Assembly (NCBI GenBank): GCA_021806865.1
Contig: JAKAPU010000193.1
Coordinates: 1-5,082, forward strand
Reading direction: 5' to 3'
Source of the DNA: an archaeon
GTDB lineage: Archaea > Thermoproteota > Nitrososphaeria > Nitrososphaerales > CADDZS01
DNA: 5,082 nucleotides
Shown: positions 4,956 through 5,082 of the stretch, piece by piece
How the letters are laid out: each line of letters begins with the position of its first letter
Numbering within the stretch: position 1 is the stretch's first letter
The notes under the pieces: model-generated
The model's input: only the letters and a program-made list of their open reading frames with translations
Told to the model about the DNA's origin: nothing
Database searches by the model: none
Made by a program: the position numbers and the translations under genes

Positions 4956-5082
4956 TTATCCTCGCGGCGGGGATGTTTTAGATGGAGAGGTAAGGTAGCT
5001 TGCCACTGAGCGCATGTCATCTGGGCTGATCCTACTCCTCTTCGGGAAGGTTTCCTTGATTCCGGATACCATACTTTCGAAA
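4956..5082 (-). CDS. Possible C-terminal end of a convergent gene, product unknown (runs off right edge)
   Basis: On the minus strand one frame is open from the right edge to a TAA at 4958-4956, giving 41 residues that include MVSGIKETFPKR and ISPDDMRSVASYL. The composition is protein-like (amphipathic, with a balance of charged and hydrophobic residues), unlike the other two minus-strand frames. The segment is too short to assign. A C-terminal helix of a substrate-binding protein or of another soluble protein would fit, but this is speculation. An open run of this length can occur by chance. Confidence 0.35.
   Translation of the reverse strand, partial: FESMVSGIKETFPKRSRISPDDMRSVASYLTSPSKTSPPRG

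Noticed and set aside
4869..5009. Short plus-strand frame of 46 codons just after the ATPase
   Set aside because: It has an ATG five bases after the operon's last stop but no clear ribosome-binding site. The sequence is rich in Ser, Arg and Cys with no recognisable pattern, and it overlaps the inverted repeats. It is most likely chance.

Overview
The window looks like a piece of an archaeal chromosome, most likely from the Nitrososphaerota (Thaumarchaeota) or a related TACK lineage. The main reason is the 191-residue ribbon-helix-helix protein in the middle. Its long C-terminal part, with an 'HDLGPKWSxFLKE' type segment, resembles a family I associate with those archaea. This is recognition from memory and a moderate guess. 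Base composition is middling and coding density is high. Shine-Dalgarno-like sites are visible inside the rightward operon but weak or absent at the first genes of the transcription units, which fits archaeal habits without proving them.

Layout, left to right. (1) A leftward unit holds an MHS-family (metabolite:H+ symporter) major facilitator transporter (423-1721). It is followed after 18 bases by the N-terminal 134 residues of an FAD-dependent oxidoreductase of the fumarate reductase/succinate dehydrogenase/AprA type (<1-404), which runs off the left edge. (2) A 163-base divergent intergenic region (1722-1884) is rich in short inverted repeats, one of which overlaps the start codon of the next gene. 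(3) A rightward gene (1885-2460) encodes a ribbon-helix-helix DNA-binding protein with an uncharacterised C-terminal domain. (4) A 101-base gap carries a T-rich stretch and a plausible promoter. (5) A tight rightward operon encodes an ABC importer of the nitrate/sulfonate/taurine class: two different permeases (2562-3341 and 3331-4083, the second with a TTG start inside the first gene) and an ATPase (4088-4864). (6) The right-end tail (4865-5082) has a cluster of inverted repeats and possibly the 3' end of a convergent gene.

Taken together this reads as a small-molecule acquisition and oxidation locus. It has one secondary transporter and one ATP-driven importer, both probably for small organic anions or similar metabolites, a flavoenzyme co-transcribed with the secondary transporter, and a local DNA-binding regulator between the two arms. 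No substrate-binding protein for the ABC importer is present in the window, and the substrate cannot be read from the sequence.

No RNA genes, CRISPR arrays, insertion sequences or phage genes were seen. The most interesting points are the palindrome-rich divergent control region, with a motif shared in mirror orientation by both promoters, and the association of an AprA/SdhA-like flavoprotein with an MHS transporter.
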